The notes beneath the pieces are model-generated. The model saw only the letters and a list, made by a program, of their open reading frames with translations. It was not told where the DNA came from and ran no database searches. From CAZEYT01 sp964516295 (GTDB lineage Bacteria; Verrucomicrobiota; Verrucomicrobiia; Chthoniobacterales; Terrimicrobiaceae), in contig CAZEYT010000065.1 in assembly GCA_964516295.1 (NCBI GenBank), positions 1 through 15,890 on the forward strand: a DNA stretch of 15,890 nt, given 5' to 3'. A program made the translations under genes and the position numbers. Positions 1 to 7,304 of this stretch are shown here, in pieces (position 1 is the stretch's first letter; each line of letters starts with the position of its first letter).

Positions 1-53
1 CGTAAGCCAGCGGATTTACAGTCCGCCCCGTTTGGCCACTTCGGTACCTACCC
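1..53 (-). tRNA. tRNA-Tyr (GTA), 3' part cut off by the window edge
   Basis: On the minus strand the sequence reads as the 5' part of a bacterial tyrosine tRNA. It has an acceptor strand GGGTAGG (53 down to 47), a D-arm with GTGGCCAAACGG, and a GCGGA/TCCGC anticodon stem around the loop CTGTAAA. The anticodon GTA occupies 19-17. The bases after the anticodon stem (CTGGCTTACG) begin the long variable arm expected of a class II tRNA-Tyr. The rest of that arm, the T-arm and the 3' acceptor strand lie beyond position 1. The 5' end was placed by aligning the spacing before GGCCAAA with known tRNA-Tyr genes. It lies 23 bp downstream of the cyclophilin stop codon on the same strand, so it may be processed from that operon transcript. 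Confidence 0.93.
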
Positions 54-58
54 GTCGG

Positions 59-113
59 GGAATCGCGCGGTGAGCGTTACGGCTGCTCCGTTGCAGGAGC
101 GACGCGCGATTCC
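59..113. repeat. 11-bp perfect inverted repeat with nested hairpin between the cyclophilin gene and tRNA-Tyr
   Basis: GGAATCGCGCG at 59-69 is the exact reverse complement of CGCGCGATTCC at 103-113. The 33-nt interior holds a second stem, GCTCC (85-89) with GGAGC (96-100), around a 6-nt loop. The structure spans the last codons and the stop of the cyclophilin gene and ends 5 nt before the tRNA 5' end. No T-run follows on the minus strand, so it does not look like an intrinsic terminator. A role in mRNA 3'-end protection or in separating mRNA from tRNA is inference. Confidence 0.6.
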
Positions 114-685
114 AATGTAATGGATTTTATCACGACCTTTTGCAATGGAAAATCGTTGCTGTCGGTCGGAAGATTGCTGATGTAGTCGAGGACATCGAGT
201 CCTTCGAGAACCTGGCCGAAGACTGTGTATTTGCCATCGAGTTTGGGCAGCGGCTTAAGGGCCACGTAGAATTGACTGCCGTTTGAGTTGCGGGCCGGGT
301 TGATGGTATCCGGAAGGCGGGCCATGGCGACGGCACCTTGTTCATGGCGGAGGCGGATTTCCGCGGGAATCGTGTAGCCGGGGCCGCCGGTACCCGAGCG
401 GTCCGCCTGTCCGCGGCGGCTGAGCGGATCGCCGGTCTGGACAAATGCTCCGGGGAATACGCGATGGAAACGCATGCCATTGTAGAATTTGCGGCGAATG
501 AGATCCTTGAAATTCGCAACGGTCAGCGGAGCGCTTTCGTCGTGGAGTCCGATGACGACCCGTTGGTTCTGCTTTTCGCGACCGATCCGGATTTCCATCA
601 CCGCGACCTCGGGACCAAGCGGAGCGGCGGAGAGCGGAGCAAGCAGGCCCAGGAAAAGAGCGGTGAAGACAAGATGGAGTTTCAT
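77..685 (-). CDS. secreted cyclophilin-type peptidylprolyl cis-trans isomerase
   Basis: A 202-residue protein that should isomerise Xaa-Pro bonds outside the cytoplasm. Residues 1-20 form a Sec signal peptide (Lys2, hydrophobic 4-17, likely cleavage after LSA-20). The remainder is one cyclophilin domain: N-F-K-D-L at 58-62, the active-site stretch FHRVFPGAFVQ at 73-83 with catalytic Arg75, Phe81 and Gln83, then NSNGSQFYV at 133-141 and DGKYTVFGQV at 150-159. The position of the cyclosporin-binding Trp121 of human CypA (the residue before L-D-G-K) is Lys148, so cyclosporin insensitivity is expected. The ATG overlaps the stop of the upstream ygfZ-like gene as TGATG, indicating coupled translation as last protein gene of a four-gene operon. 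The domain is about the usual size for a bacterial periplasmic cyclophilin. Confidence 0.95.
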   Translation of the reverse strand: MKLHLVFTALFLGLLAPLSAAPLGPEVAVMEIRIGREKQNQRVVIGLHDESAPLTVANFKDLIRRKFYNGMRFHRVFPGAFVQTGDPLSRRGQADRSGTGGPGYTIPAEIRLRHEQGAVAMARLPDTINPARNSNGSQFYVALKPLPKLDGKYTVFGQVLEGLDVLDYISNLPTDSNDFPLQKVVIKSITLESRVAPATEQP

Positions 686-1524
686 CAGATTGGAAAATCG
701 CGCCGCTCGAGTTCGCCGGCCGGTTGGCCCTCGGAATCAACGACCACGAAGCGCGTGGCGGACTCAAACGTTCTGTGGACATATCCGAGTGCCACGGTTT
801 GCGCCAACTCAAAATCACGGGCCACGCTGGAGAGTTCACCGGCGGCCTGTCCATCGACTTGGAGCAATCGGGCGGTTTGGATGTCCGGAAGGTCGCCAAC
901 GAAACCGTGAAGACGTCGATTCACGCGGCCAACGCTCTTCAGTCGCGAGACGACTTCCTGTCCGACATAGCATCCCTTGTCGAAGTCGACCGTCCATTCT
1001 TCCAAGCGGGCTTCTTGAACAAGGGTGTTCTCGTTGAGTTCTCTGCCCCATGCGGGAATGCCTTGGCGGATGCGGAATACATTGCATGCCTCTTCCGAGG
1101 CCAATGCCTGTTCCGGGGAGAGGACATCGGTGTCCCAACCCGGAACTCCAAAGCGCGCGATGGACAGGGCGTTCTCCGGAGTCGGTTCGCCCACGAGATG
1201 AAACCCGGCTGTGGTTGTCGAGAGATCGGTGACGGTGACATCGTCGGCGATGATGTAGCGTTCGAGGCGGGCCGCAACGTCGTGGCGTTGATCAAAGTTG
1301 GCGTCAATGACGTAGCCGTCATTTTGCATCCAGACGAAGACTTGGGCCACCAGTTTTCCCTTGGCATTCAGCAGACAGGCCGCGACCGCCCGGGAGGCGG
1401 AGGCTTTCCGGACATCCGCCGAGAGTTGTCCATTCAGATAACGGGAGGCATCAACTCCACTGACGAGGAATCGAGCCCGCGAGCCGAGGGAAAATGCCGG
1501 GCCGACCGAAGACGGACTGCTCAC
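685..1524 (-). CDS. ygfZ: YgfZ/GcvT-family folate-binding protein
   Basis: A 279-residue cytoplasmic protein of the YgfZ (COG0354) family. These folate-dependent proteins are related to the glycine-cleavage T protein and support Fe-S enzyme maintenance and tRNA modification. The diagnostic motif KGCYVGQE is complete at 183-190, followed by SRLKSVGRVNRRL, and the GcvT-like N-terminal fold is recognisable (FLVSGVDASRYLNGQLSADV). The reading frame stays open upstream to 1683, but that stretch lies inside the preceding dehydrogenase gene. The GTG at 1524-1522 is the better start, since it overlaps that gene's TGA as GTGA and the YgfZ domain begins right after it. Its own stop overlaps the cyclophilin ATG. 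E. coli YgfZ is somewhat longer (326 aa). Confidence 0.9.
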   Translation of the reverse strand: MSSPSSVGPAFSLGSRARFLVSGVDASRYLNGQLSADVRKASASRAVAACLLNAKGKLVAQVFVWMQNDGYVIDANFDQRHDVAARLERYIIADDVTVTDLSTTTAGFHLVGEPTPENALSIARFGVPGWDTDVLSPEQALASEEACNVFRIRQGIPAWGRELNENTLVQEARLEEWTVDFDKGCYVGQEVVSRLKSVGRVNRRLHGFVGDLPDIQTARLLQVDGQAAGELSSVARDFELAQTVALGYVHRTFESATRFVVVDSEGQPAGELERRDFPI

Positions 1525-2483
1525 TTTTTCCCGCGGAACAACCCCCACGTGCGAACCGGCTGAGATGGCGACGAGGCCTCGTTGGGTGCGGCCTCTGAAG
1601 CGACGCCGGAATCCGGGAGCGCATGCCCTTGTCCCGGGAATCCATAAAATCGCGAGACGACCGAATAGTCGAGGTCCCCCCACCCCTGCTGAATGCCCGA
1701 CATGGCGGCCCCGGCAAAAGCGGAGGCGGCTGGAAGGTCGATGGATTTTTCCCCGGCCAACCCGAGGGCCAGCTGCATATCTTTGAACATGTGCTTGAGG
1801 GAAAAGCGGGGCTCAAAATCACCGCTGAGCATGCAGGGAATCTTTGTATCGGAGATCCCCGAGCGGGCCGCGTTGACTTCCAAAGCGAGGGCCAACTTGC
1901 GGAGTTCTACGCCGCTGCTGTCAAGCAATGCATGGGCCTCGGCCAAGGCCTCGACGGCTGTGGCCGAAAGCAGATTGGTGGCAATCTTGACGACCGAGGC
2001 CTGACCGACCTCGCCGATCTCGAGAATCGCCTTCGAAGACTGCTCCAGAAGCGGGCGAACTTCAGCCAGGGCAGCGGCGTCGCCACCGATGTAGTAAACG
2101 AGTTCGCCGCGGGCCGCCGCGTCACGACTTCCGGTGAAGGGAGCATCGAGAAACTTCGCGTGATGGGACGTCACGATTTCTGCCGCCGCCCGCGTATCGG
2201 CCGGAGAGACCGTGGCGTGATTCATGATCACGTGGGCCGGCGTGAGCGCCGGAGCCAGGGTTTGCACCACCGAGAGGAGGGCCGGACCATCTGAAACGAA
2301 GATTTGGATATGGTTTGCGGACTCGGCGACTTCCAGAGGCGAACTCAGAAAGTTCGGCTCCGGGCGCGGCGAGCGGTTCCAAATCCAGACCTGATATCCC
2401 GACTTGCGGAGACCGGCAACCACGCGGCTGCCGATGATTCCGAGGCCGATGACTCCAGCGGTGGGGCGGGCGTTTTTTGCCAT
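1521..2483 (-). CDS. NAD(P)-dependent beta-hydroxyacid dehydrogenase (3-hydroxyisobutyrate dehydrogenase family)
   Basis: A 320-residue cytoplasmic oxidoreductase of the 6-phosphogluconate/3-hydroxyisobutyrate dehydrogenase family. The Rossmann motif GLGIIG is at 13-18. The substrate-binding block DAPFTGSRDAA is at 113-123. The catalytic Lys166 sits in GQASVVKIATN with Asn170 one turn later, and the C-terminal helical domain carries SLKHMFKDMQLAL (228-240). The GWGDLDYSVV stretch near residues 267-276 is typical of the end of the fold. After it comes a roughly 40-residue low-complexity tail (P, S, E, A) not normally present. The substrate cannot be told from sequence; hydroxyisobutyrate, tartronate semialdehyde and succinic semialdehyde reductases share these motifs. 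It begins 8 nt after the upstream prolyl isomerase stop and overlaps the ygfZ-like gene by 4 nt. Confidence 0.9.
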   Translation of the reverse strand: MAKNARPTAGVIGLGIIGSRVVAGLRKSGYQVWIWNRSPRPEPNFLSSPLEVAESANHIQIFVSDGPALLSVVQTLAPALTPAHVIMNHATVSPADTRAAAEIVTSHHAKFLDAPFTGSRDAAARGELVYYIGGDAAALAEVRPLLEQSSKAILEIGEVGQASVVKIATNLLSATAVEALAEAHALLDSSGVELRKLALALEVNAARSGISDTKIPCMLSGDFEPRFSLKHMFKDMQLALGLAGEKSIDLPAASAFAGAAMSGIQQGWGDLDYSVVSRFYGFPGQGHALPDSGVASEAAPNEASSPSQPVRTWGLFRGKK

Positions 2484-2491
2484 TCCCGGAA

Positions 2492-3607
2492 TCAGTTCCC
2501 GGGTGGGAGGGTGGTTTCGATCTGAGCGGAGTCCTTCAAGTTTTTGAGAACGCCCTGCACGGCTTCGCGCTGTTTTGTGCTCTTGAGATAGGCCGAGATC
2601 TGGTCTTTGACCTCTTCAAACGGGGTCGTGCCAGCGGGCTTTTTCTCTTCCACCTTGATGACATGCCAGCCGAACTGTGTGCGGACCGGGGAGCTGATGT
2701 CGCCCGGCTTCGCAGCGAAGGCGGCATCGGCAAACTCCGGAACCATGCGATCTTTCGAGAAGAACCCGAGGTCGCCACCGGATTCCTTGGCTCCTGGTTC
2801 TTCGGAGAGTTCTTTGGCGAGCGCGGTGAAGTCCTCGCCTTCCTTGGCGCGGGCGGCGGCTTTGTTGGCCGCGTCTTCCTTCTGCTTCACGACATCTTCC
2901 GGGGCATCTTTGTCGACCATGAAGAGGATGTGGCTGGCTTTGACGGTCTCAGGATTCTCAAACTCTTCTTTGTTCGAATCGTAAAAGGACTTTGCATCGG
3001 TGTCGGCGACTTGGTCTTGGTCTTTGATCTGGCTCTGCATCCAGCGTTGTTGCTGGAGCATGGACTTCATCGCCGTGGCGAGCTTCTCGGGAGTCTGACC
3101 GGCTTGGGCGAGCTGTTCCTTGAAGGCTTCTTCGCTAGGGAATTGCTTTTTGAGCTTGTCGATCTCGGCGTTGACCTCGGCATCGGTGACTTCGATGCCC
3201 GAGGCCGCCTTGGCGACGAGCTTGTCCATGATGAGCTCGTCGAGGATCTGGCGGTAGCCGTCCAGCTTCTGCTCAGCGGTGAGGTCATCGGCCTTGACGC
3301 CCGAGGCTTCGATGGCCGCGTTGAAGGCATCCTGAAGCTGGGTCTTGGAAATGTCCTCGCCGTTGACCCGGGCAACGGGGTCTTTGAGTTCAATCGGCGT
3401 GCCGGTTGTTTCCGGGGCGGCGTTCGTCGCTGCGTCAGTGGAAGCGGCTGGCGTGGATTCCGCGGCAGCCGGTGAAGCGGCCGGGGTGGCCGTCGGTGCT
3501 CCGGGGGAAGCATCGGGACCTGCCGCCGGTTTGCAAGCCGGAAATACGAGGACGGCTGCAGCGGTCGCAGTAGCTAGGAGCAGTGTAGGGATGTTTGGAC
3601 GTATCAT
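2492..3607 (-). CDS. parvulin-type peptidylprolyl isomerase lipoprotein (SurA/PrsA-like)
   Basis: A 371-residue exported foldase. The ATG at 3607-3605 gives a compact lipoprotein signal (Arg3, hydrophobic core, VFPAC with Cys25). A GTG 12 codons upstream (3643) is in frame but would put a polar stretch in front of the signal. Residues 26-75 are a Pro/Ala/Ser/Thr-rich tether, then a SurA-N-like helical chaperone region (about 76-210), then one PpiC rotamase domain (about 221-320) with KASHILF, SGGDLGFF and FGWHVIKV signatures. It probably helps fold exported proteins while anchored to a membrane. It is the first gene of the operon leading to the dehydrogenase, ygfZ-like and cyclophilin genes. 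No Shine-Dalgarno precedes either start. The lipobox is imperfect (Phe at -3), so lipidation is likely but not certain. Confidence 0.9.
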   Translation of the reverse strand: MIRPNIPTLLLATATAAAVLVFPACKPAAGPDASPGAPTATPAASPAAAESTPAASTDAATNAAPETTGTPIELKDPVARVNGEDISKTQLQDAFNAAIEASGVKADDLTAEQKLDGYRQILDELIMDKLVAKAASGIEVTDAEVNAEIDKLKKQFPSEEAFKEQLAQAGQTPEKLATAMKSMLQQQRWMQSQIKDQDQVADTDAKSFYDSNKEEFENPETVKASHILFMVDKDAPEDVVKQKEDAANKAAARAKEGEDFTALAKELSEEPGAKESGGDLGFFSKDRMVPEFADAAFAAKPGDISSPVRTQFGWHVIKVEEKKPAGTTPFEEVKDQISAYLKSTKQREAVQGVLKNLKDSAQIETTLPPGN

Positions 3608-3717
3608 TTTTAAGGGAGACAATGTTTCTGCACGCTCGTTCACGAAAAGGCCAGAGCAAAAGTTGCAGCGCCGTGCGTGGTGCGGCGGAAGGGTGCGGCC
3701 GGGCGATGGTGAGAACG
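3608..3717. other. 110-bp gap between the exosortase operon and the prolyl isomerase operon
   Basis: This is one of the two largest gaps in the window. Both flanking genes are on the minus strand, so it should hold the end of the epsI transcript and the promoter of the prolyl isomerase operon. A weak GC stem, CGCCG with CGGCG, lies near 3670-3688, without a T-run. I see no convincing -35/-10 pair and no coding potential. Confidence 0.5.
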
Positions 3718-4443
3718 CTAATGCGTGCTGGATTTCATGATTTGCGGGCCGGCTTCGGCAATGAATTCCTTGAGCATAGCGAGCGTATCGGCCTCGTTTT
3801 TCCCGGCCGGCACAAAGCCCTCCAAGACCGGCGCGCTAACGATCACATAGGCCCAGCGGTGACTGACCCCGTGAACAACGCGGTCCCAGTCCGAGCTCAG
3901 AATGCGTTGCCAGTGATGCGCGGTGGTGGTGCCTTTTCCGATGAACCAATAAATGAAGAGACTCGTGAGTTCTTTGCGAACACCCGGCTGGACTTCGACC
4001 GGGCGCGCGATAACGAGCTTCATGACGTCGATTTTGGTACCGTTATCCAGCGTGACCGGGATGGCATTTCCGCTTTTTTTGACCCAGCCTTGGGCGGGAA
4101 GACAAATTTCCGGGCGGTGGATGCTGCGTTTTTCGCCGCCGGAGAGGACGATCTGGCAACTGAGCTGATCACCGCTGAAGTTCGAATAGAGCATTTTTGC
4201 GAACTCCGTGTCCTTCGGGAGAATGACTCGCTCTGACTCGGAGACCTCCTGGGGTTTTCCGTTGAAACTTCCAACGTGTTCCGGGAGATCCATATTGACG
4301 CCGCTTTCGCTGAGGATGGCAGCGTCGGGATTCGTGCGGGACAGGAAAAACACGCCGACGCCGATGGCAAGAACGACGGCGCATCGAATGGCGAAAGGCA
4401 CAGAAAACGGAGCCGAGGGTGCGGGAAGCGTTTCAGTATTCAT
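3718..4443 (-). CDS. epsI: EpsI-family exosortase-associated protein (DUF3485)
   Basis: A 241-residue protein of the EpsI/DUF3485 family, which accompanies exosortases in exopolysaccharide loci; its biochemical role is not settled. One N-terminal membrane helix (about 17-35) places the rest outside the membrane. The family signature HRPEICLPAQGW lies at 109-120 and contains the conserved Cys114; YWFIGKG and HHWQR follow at 165-179. The frame is open further upstream, to 4545, but ATG 4443-4441 starts the recognisable sequence and overlaps the exosortase gene by 11 nt. The overlap and family pairing make it the functional partner of the exosortase. It is the last gene of the seven-gene glycan operon. 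Confidence 0.9.
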   Translation of the reverse strand: MNTETLPAPSAPFSVPFAIRCAVVLAIGVGVFFLSRTNPDAAILSESGVNMDLPEHVGSFNGKPQEVSESERVILPKDTEFAKMLYSNFSGDQLSCQIVLSGGEKRSIHRPEICLPAQGWVKKSGNAIPVTLDNGTKIDVMKLVIARPVEVQPGVRKELTSLFIYWFIGKGTTTAHHWQRILSSDWDRVVHGVSHRWAYVIVSAPVLEGFVPAGKNEADTLAMLKEFIAEAGPQIMKSSTH

Positions 4444-5464
4444 CTTGGCGTCGAGCAGGAAGCCCCCCGGGGACCGTGACGGCCGGTGGTGGAGGCGGTT
4501 GGGCGGAATTTCGGATTTTTTCGAAGATGGCACGGAGGTCGGCATTCAACAACCAGCCGATGCCCAGCATGCCGCCGAGGGCGACACCGAAGACCAGGTA
4601 GCCGGCCAGCATGTGAAAAAAGGTCGGTTCTTCCAAAGTCCCGATGGCAATCTCCGGTCCCATGGCAATCGTCCCCAGCGTGAGCATCAGGATCCGGGCC
4701 AGATTTCCCATGATCGCAAGCGGGATCGAGCAAAGGAAAATGACGGCACGTTTCCACATCGAGCGCTGGGTGAAGTAGCCATAGATCGCGCTGACCATCA
4801 TGAGCGCGAACAACGACCGGATGCCGCTGCAGGGATCGGCGACATCGACGGAAAACTTCGCCCCGGCGCGGAGTCCGGCCAGTGTGTCGGGAGCCGAGAG
4901 AATCGCCGTCCCGCTTTTCAGGGTGGCAATGCCGAGGACGTTCAAAACATGGACACTCGCCTCAGACATTACCATGCGGAGCGGAAAGGCAATCAGGTTG
5001 TCGAGGAATGCGAGAGGGTAGAGAAAAACCAAAAACGCCCACGGAATAAAAAGCGCCTGCGCCCATGTCCAGCCCATCAGCCAGAGGATCATCCCGCCGG
5101 TGATGAGCTGAAAGCTGGCGTAGCCGATGTAGATGTTGTCTGCCCGGAAGCCGACCCAATAGACGAAAAACCCGAACAGCAGCAGCGCGAGCCCCGCCCA
5201 GGACCGCTCGAACGGAACCTGAGGCAGCCGGTTGCGCTCAAAATATATCATCGCTCCCACGGCGAACGGAACCAGATAACAATGCTGCCAGTCCTCGCCA
5301 CCGGACCAAAGGATATTGGCAAAATGAAGGATGGACACCATGTGGTTCCCATAGCCGTGCGCGTAAGGATTGAACGCGTAGAGGAGCCAAAGAACAACAA
5401 GGCATGCTCCCCCGAAAATGGCCAGCTCGGGCCACCTTGCAGTGCGGGAAGTTGGGACAGTCAC
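4433..5464 (-). CDS. xrt: exosortase (EpsH/Xrt family) membrane transpeptidase
   Basis: A 343-residue polytopic membrane protein with about eight hydrophobic segments between residues 13 and 306, followed by a Pro-rich cytoplasmic tail. Exosortases are proposed to cleave PEP-CTERM-type sorting signals after export and attach the protein to a surface acceptor. The catalytic triad is visible: Cys212 in ADPCSGIRSL, Arg257 in GNLARI and His284 in FFHMLAGY. The length is near that of the membrane core of the family; EpsI is separate rather than fused. The GTG start overlaps the stop of the upstream GT9 gene as GTGA, so translation is probably coupled to glycan synthesis genes. No PEP-CTERM substrate is encoded in this window; substrates are usually scattered across the genome. 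Confidence 0.95.
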   Translation of the reverse strand: MTVPTSRTARWPELAIFGGACLVVLWLLYAFNPYAHGYGNHMVSILHFANILWSGGEDWQHCYLVPFAVGAMIYFERNRLPQVPFERSWAGLALLLFGFFVYWVGFRADNIYIGYASFQLITGGMILWLMGWTWAQALFIPWAFLVFLYPLAFLDNLIAFPLRMVMSEASVHVLNVLGIATLKSGTAILSAPDTLAGLRAGAKFSVDVADPCSGIRSLFALMMVSAIYGYFTQRSMWKRAVIFLCSIPLAIMGNLARILMLTLGTIAMGPEIAIGTLEEPTFFHMLAGYLVFGVALGGMLGIGWLLNADLRAIFEKIRNSAQPPPPPAVTVPGGLPARRQDEY

Positions 5465-6531
5465 AGGTCGGAGGATGGAGGCACCGGGTTGGCACCTGGG
5501 GGGAATATTGCAGTTCGGAGAAATTTTTCCACCAAATGGTTGGAAATTGATTCAAGGCAGATTGGCGACGGATGCAGGCAACGATCCACGCAGGGGCGAA
5601 AGTGGCAGACGTCGGTTTTGACCACGCGGGAGGAATTCTGAAACGGCGCAAACCAGGCGGGATCGCCCGAGCCGAAAATCGTGACAACCGGTTTTCCCAC
5701 GGCCGCGGCGAGATGGGCTGCGAAAGAATCGTTCGCCAAAACGCCGTCGCCGGCAGCGAGGATGGCGGCCAGTTCGTCGAAGTCCTTTGGAGAAACGCTC
5801 CGTTGCGTTCCCGGCTGGGGCTTGGGGGCGGGTTCACCCGGGGCGGCGATGATTACGACCGAAACTCCGGCCTGAGGGAAAAACGAATCCACCAGCGCTT
5901 GAAATCGCTCCAGCGGCCAGCGTTTGGTCGGGAGTCGTCCACCGGGATGCAGGATCCAGACGGGTCTTCCGCAGGACTTTTGATCGGAAATGAAATTCGC
6001 GATCAAAGCGGGGGGACGGTTCACCGGGACCCACGGGATGGCGTCATCCGAAGCAAAACCCAGTTTTTCTGCGAGGCTCTGCCATGCGGAGAGTTGGGAC
6101 GGTGTTTTCCGCCGGAGCGGGTGAGTGAGGAGCGGGCCGCCGAGACGGGCGAAGAGCTCCAAGAGTTGACCTGCCGCGAGTTGGCGCTTTCGCGAGGCAC
6201 GCTCGACGCCGTAGAAATTCTCCGGGCGGAGAGAAAATCCGAGACGCGTTCCCGCGCCGGACACGCGCTGGAGAAGGTGCGCCCGCGGATCGGCCCAAAC
6301 GCAAACCGCAACGTCCTCACGACCGAGGCGTGGCAATTTTTTTGCGCTCACCAGCCAACTGGAGGCACCGAGGACCGTCGTCCCTGGGAGGGCCCAATTC
6401 CAGAAGGCAACAAACTCCGACCGGACGGCAACGGAGATATCAAAGCGTTTCCGCGCCGCCCGGAGAAACGGCAGGGCCATTACGGCATCGCCCAGATGGT
6501 GGCGTTCGATGACGAGCAGTTTCCGGGTCAT
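5461..6531 (-). CDS. glycosyltransferase family 9 (heptosyltransferase-like)
   Basis: A 356-residue GT-B enzyme resembling ADP-heptose:LPS heptosyltransferases. The N-terminal motif HHLGDAVMALP (11-21) carries the catalytic-type Asp15. The nucleotide-sugar domain shows HPGG (195-198), KRWP (203-206), NDSFAAH (267-273) and TIFGSGDP. A Cys-containing block (Cys309, Cys314, Cys318, Cys325) near the C-terminus is common in GT9 proteins. The open frame reaches 6696, but ATG 6531-6529 begins exactly at the domain and overlaps the preceding GT2 stop as ATGA. A purine-rich GGAGAAGGA lies just upstream, one of the few Shine-Dalgarno-like sequences here. The donor could be ADP-heptose or another NDP-sugar. 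Overlap with the exosortase ties it to surface-glycan assembly. Confidence 0.9.
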   Translation of the reverse strand: MTRKLLVIERHHLGDAVMALPFLRAARKRFDISVAVRSEFVAFWNWALPGTTVLGASSWLVSAKKLPRLGREDVAVCVWADPRAHLLQRVSGAGTRLGFSLRPENFYGVERASRKRQLAAGQLLELFARLGGPLLTHPLRRKTPSQLSAWQSLAEKLGFASDDAIPWVPVNRPPALIANFISDQKSCGRPVWILHPGGRLPTKRWPLERFQALVDSFFPQAGVSVVIIAAPGEPAPKPQPGTQRSVSPKDFDELAAILAAGDGVLANDSFAAHLAAAVGKPVVTIFGSGDPAWFAPFQNSSRVVKTDVCHFRPCVDRCLHPSPICLESISNHLVEKFLRTAIFPPGANPVPPSSDL

Positions 6532-7304
6532 GGGATCCTTCTCCGAGCGATCCCGGCAATGATGCGGCGCTTGAACCGGTAATAAAACACCCCGCCGAAT
6601 CGCATCCACAGCGCATCGCGAAGCGGCCGCCAGCGGATGCCGTAGCGACGCTGCATCGCCCGCGCCTCGTCCCACGCGGGAACGAGATCTTTCCATGTCT
6701 TGGCATCGGCATGCAGACGGGAGCAGGCGAGCGGCTCCGGCACGTAATGCCAGGTTGTTTCCGCACCAATGCGAAGCCAGAACTCATGATCCATGCAGTA
6801 GCGAAGCGAGGAATCGAGCGGACCGAATCTCTCGAGGACCCGCCGACGCCAGAAGACCGCGGGCTGGATAAGGAAATTTCCCTTCCGCAGGCGTTCCACC
6901 GAAAACGGGCCCGCTGTTTTCCGACGTTTCCATCCGCACTCCAAAAAATACCCATCGCCGTACACAACGTCCACTTCCGGCCGGGCCGCGAAGGCCTCTC
7001 CCACGACGCGCAGTGCGTCGGATTCCAGGAGATCATCGGCGCAGAGGTAGGAAACCACCTCGCCGGTGGCGCGTGCCAGGCCTTTGTTGATGGCATCGGT
7101 CTGGCCCGCGTCGGATTCGGAAATCCACTCGAGATCCGGACTCTTCCGCAGAAGGTCGAGGGTGTTGTCGTGACTGCCGCCATCGATGACGATGTGCCGG
7201 ACCGGATGCGCGCTCTTTTGCGCAGCCGCTCGGACCGACGCGAGAGACTCCCCGAGGTAAGCGCCTTGGTTCAGCGAGGGGGTGATGACCGAGAACGCGG
7301 GCAT
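6528..7304 (-). CDS. glycosyltransferase family 2
   Basis: A 258-residue single-domain GT-A transferase. It opens with FSVITPSLNQGAYL, has DGGSHDNT at 41-48 and SDAGQTDAINKGL at 64-76. The metal-binding ADD is at 89-91 and the acceptor-side motif MDHEFWLRIG at 171-180. This arrangement is typical of family 2 enzymes that extend polysaccharide or O-antigen-like chains. The last 30 residues are basic (RFKRRII, ARRR), which suits peripheral membrane association. Its ATG lies 34 nt inside the end of the WecG-GT4 gene, and its stop overlaps the GT9 start. Sugar specificity cannot be read from sequence. Confidence 0.92.
   Translation of the reverse strand: MPAFSVITPSLNQGAYLGESLASVRAAAQKSAHPVRHIVIDGGSHDNTLDLLRKSPDLEWISESDAGQTDAINKGLARATGEVVSYLCADDLLESDALRVVGEAFAARPEVDVVYGDGYFLECGWKRRKTAGPFSVERLRKGNFLIQPAVFWRRRVLERFGPLDSSLRYCMDHEFWLRIGAETTWHYVPEPLACSRLHADAKTWKDLVPAWDEARAMQRRYGIRWRPLRDALWMRFGGVFYYRFKRRIIAGIARRRIP

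Noticed and set aside
59..113. Intrinsic terminator after the cyclophilin gene
   Set aside because: The stem is good but no T-run follows on the minus strand, so it is listed as an inverted repeat instead.
1525..1683. Longer YgfZ-like protein starting at 1683
   Set aside because: The added 53 residues fall inside the dehydrogenase gene, are Arg/Gly-rich, and precede the natural domain start at the GTGA overlap.
2477..3475. 332-codon plus-strand open frame
   Set aside because: It is opposite the parvulin gene, whose PpiC motifs are clear.
4208..5641. 477-codon plus-strand open frame
   Set aside because: It lies opposite the exosortase and EpsI genes, whose catalytic motifs are unmistakable; the plus-strand product is charged low-complexity sequence without a fold.
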